Origin: CBDHHC01 sp050633205
GTDB taxonomy: Bacteria > Pseudomonadota > Alphaproteobacteria > Rhizobiales > CBDHHC01
Assembly: GCA_050633205.1 (NCBI GenBank)
Contig: JBOEGA010000015.1
Location: 1-22,084 of the forward strand
Length of the DNA: 22,084 bases
Direction: 5' to 3'
Within the stretch, counting starts at the first letter, position 1, and each line of letters begins with the position of its first letter. Under the pieces are notes generated by a model that searched no databases, was not told where the DNA came from, and was given only the letters and a program-made list of their open reading frames with translations. This document shows positions 21,854 to 22,084 of the stretch, one piece after another. The position numbers and the translations under genes are program-made.

Positions 21854-22084
21854 AACACATCCCCACAGTTTTTGTATTTGTCTGTAGGCATATAGTGTGT
21901 ACCAAGTGGTTTTGCCATTTTTTTATACAAGACCATGGGTAATCTTCTGAAATTGAGAGCTTTTTTGGCGGTGATCCTGAGGGGATGGGAAGACATATAC
22001 TTTTTTAAAAAACTTATTCCCCCTACCAAATCCTCCCATATACTCCTGCTCATCCGACACCATCAGGGTGGTGCTGCAGACCGT
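21854..22084. other. Right-end stretch without a supported gene
   Basis: A 68-codon minus-strand frame (21847-22053) overlaps the zinc-ribbon gene start and lacks a ribosome site and family match. I see no RNA gene or repeat. Confidence 0.3.

Noticed and set aside
21847..22053. 68-codon minus-strand frame at the right end
   Set aside because: It overlaps the zinc-ribbon gene start, has no ribosome site and no recognisable family.

Overview
The window looks like a chromosomal segment of an alphaproteobacterium of moderate GC, probably marine. The evidence is gene order and family type. A block of aroA-cmk-rpsA-sppA-ihfB-lapA-trpF-trpB-trpA-accD-folC, with a divergent FYDLN-acid (TIGR02300-type) zinc-ribbon gene, is a familiar alphaproteobacterial arrangement. 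AccD lacks the zinc-ribbon cysteines, as is usual in that class, and AroA is class II (CP4-like). I cannot fix the order or genus from sequence alone. Two N bases at 11422-11423 show this is a draft assembly.

Region 1-11457 is the conserved core. All genes from the left edge to aroA are on the minus strand: folC (cut by the window edge), accD, trpA, trpB, trpF, a LapA-domain membrane protein, ihfB, sppA, rpsA, cmk and aroA. Together they cover tryptophan synthesis, the malonyl-CoA step of lipid synthesis, the last shikimate-pathway step before chorismate synthase, CMP/dCMP kinase, ribosomal protein S1, IHF-beta and a membrane peptidase. A strong hairpin terminator (6550-6585) separates rpsA from sppA and shows that the real sppA start is internal to its longest reading frame. 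The divergent TIGR02300-type gene and a tRNA-Ala follow on the plus strand. The tRNA is recognisable by its G3:U70 pair, but its anticodon loop is replaced by two Ns.

Region 11458-22084 is accessory. Just after the tRNA is a compact multi-hairpin element ending in a T-run. Then come exported or envelope proteins: a DUF3500 protein, a histidine-phosphatase-like protein, a DUF2147-like small protein, an outer-membrane beta-barrel with a large Ser/Gly-rich insertion, and an M42 peptidase of the type linked to the osmoprotectant NAGGN.

The most distinctive content is a tandem pair of paralogous GH18 chitinase-like enzymes (17236-19137 and 19407-21344). In both, the catalytic domain is bracketed by two copies of a related beta-rich module (W-N-W-G...D-F-D-P-K-x-D), and neither has a Sec signal peptide. 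The last gene is a small zinc-ribbon, single-TM protein sharing a bidirectional terminator with chitinase 2. The best candidates for something new are the bracketed modules (possible non-Sec secretion or substrate/surface attachment), the operator-like inverted repeat upstream of the chitinases, the structured element next to the tRNA, and a FolC whose three visible active-site motifs all depart from consensus.
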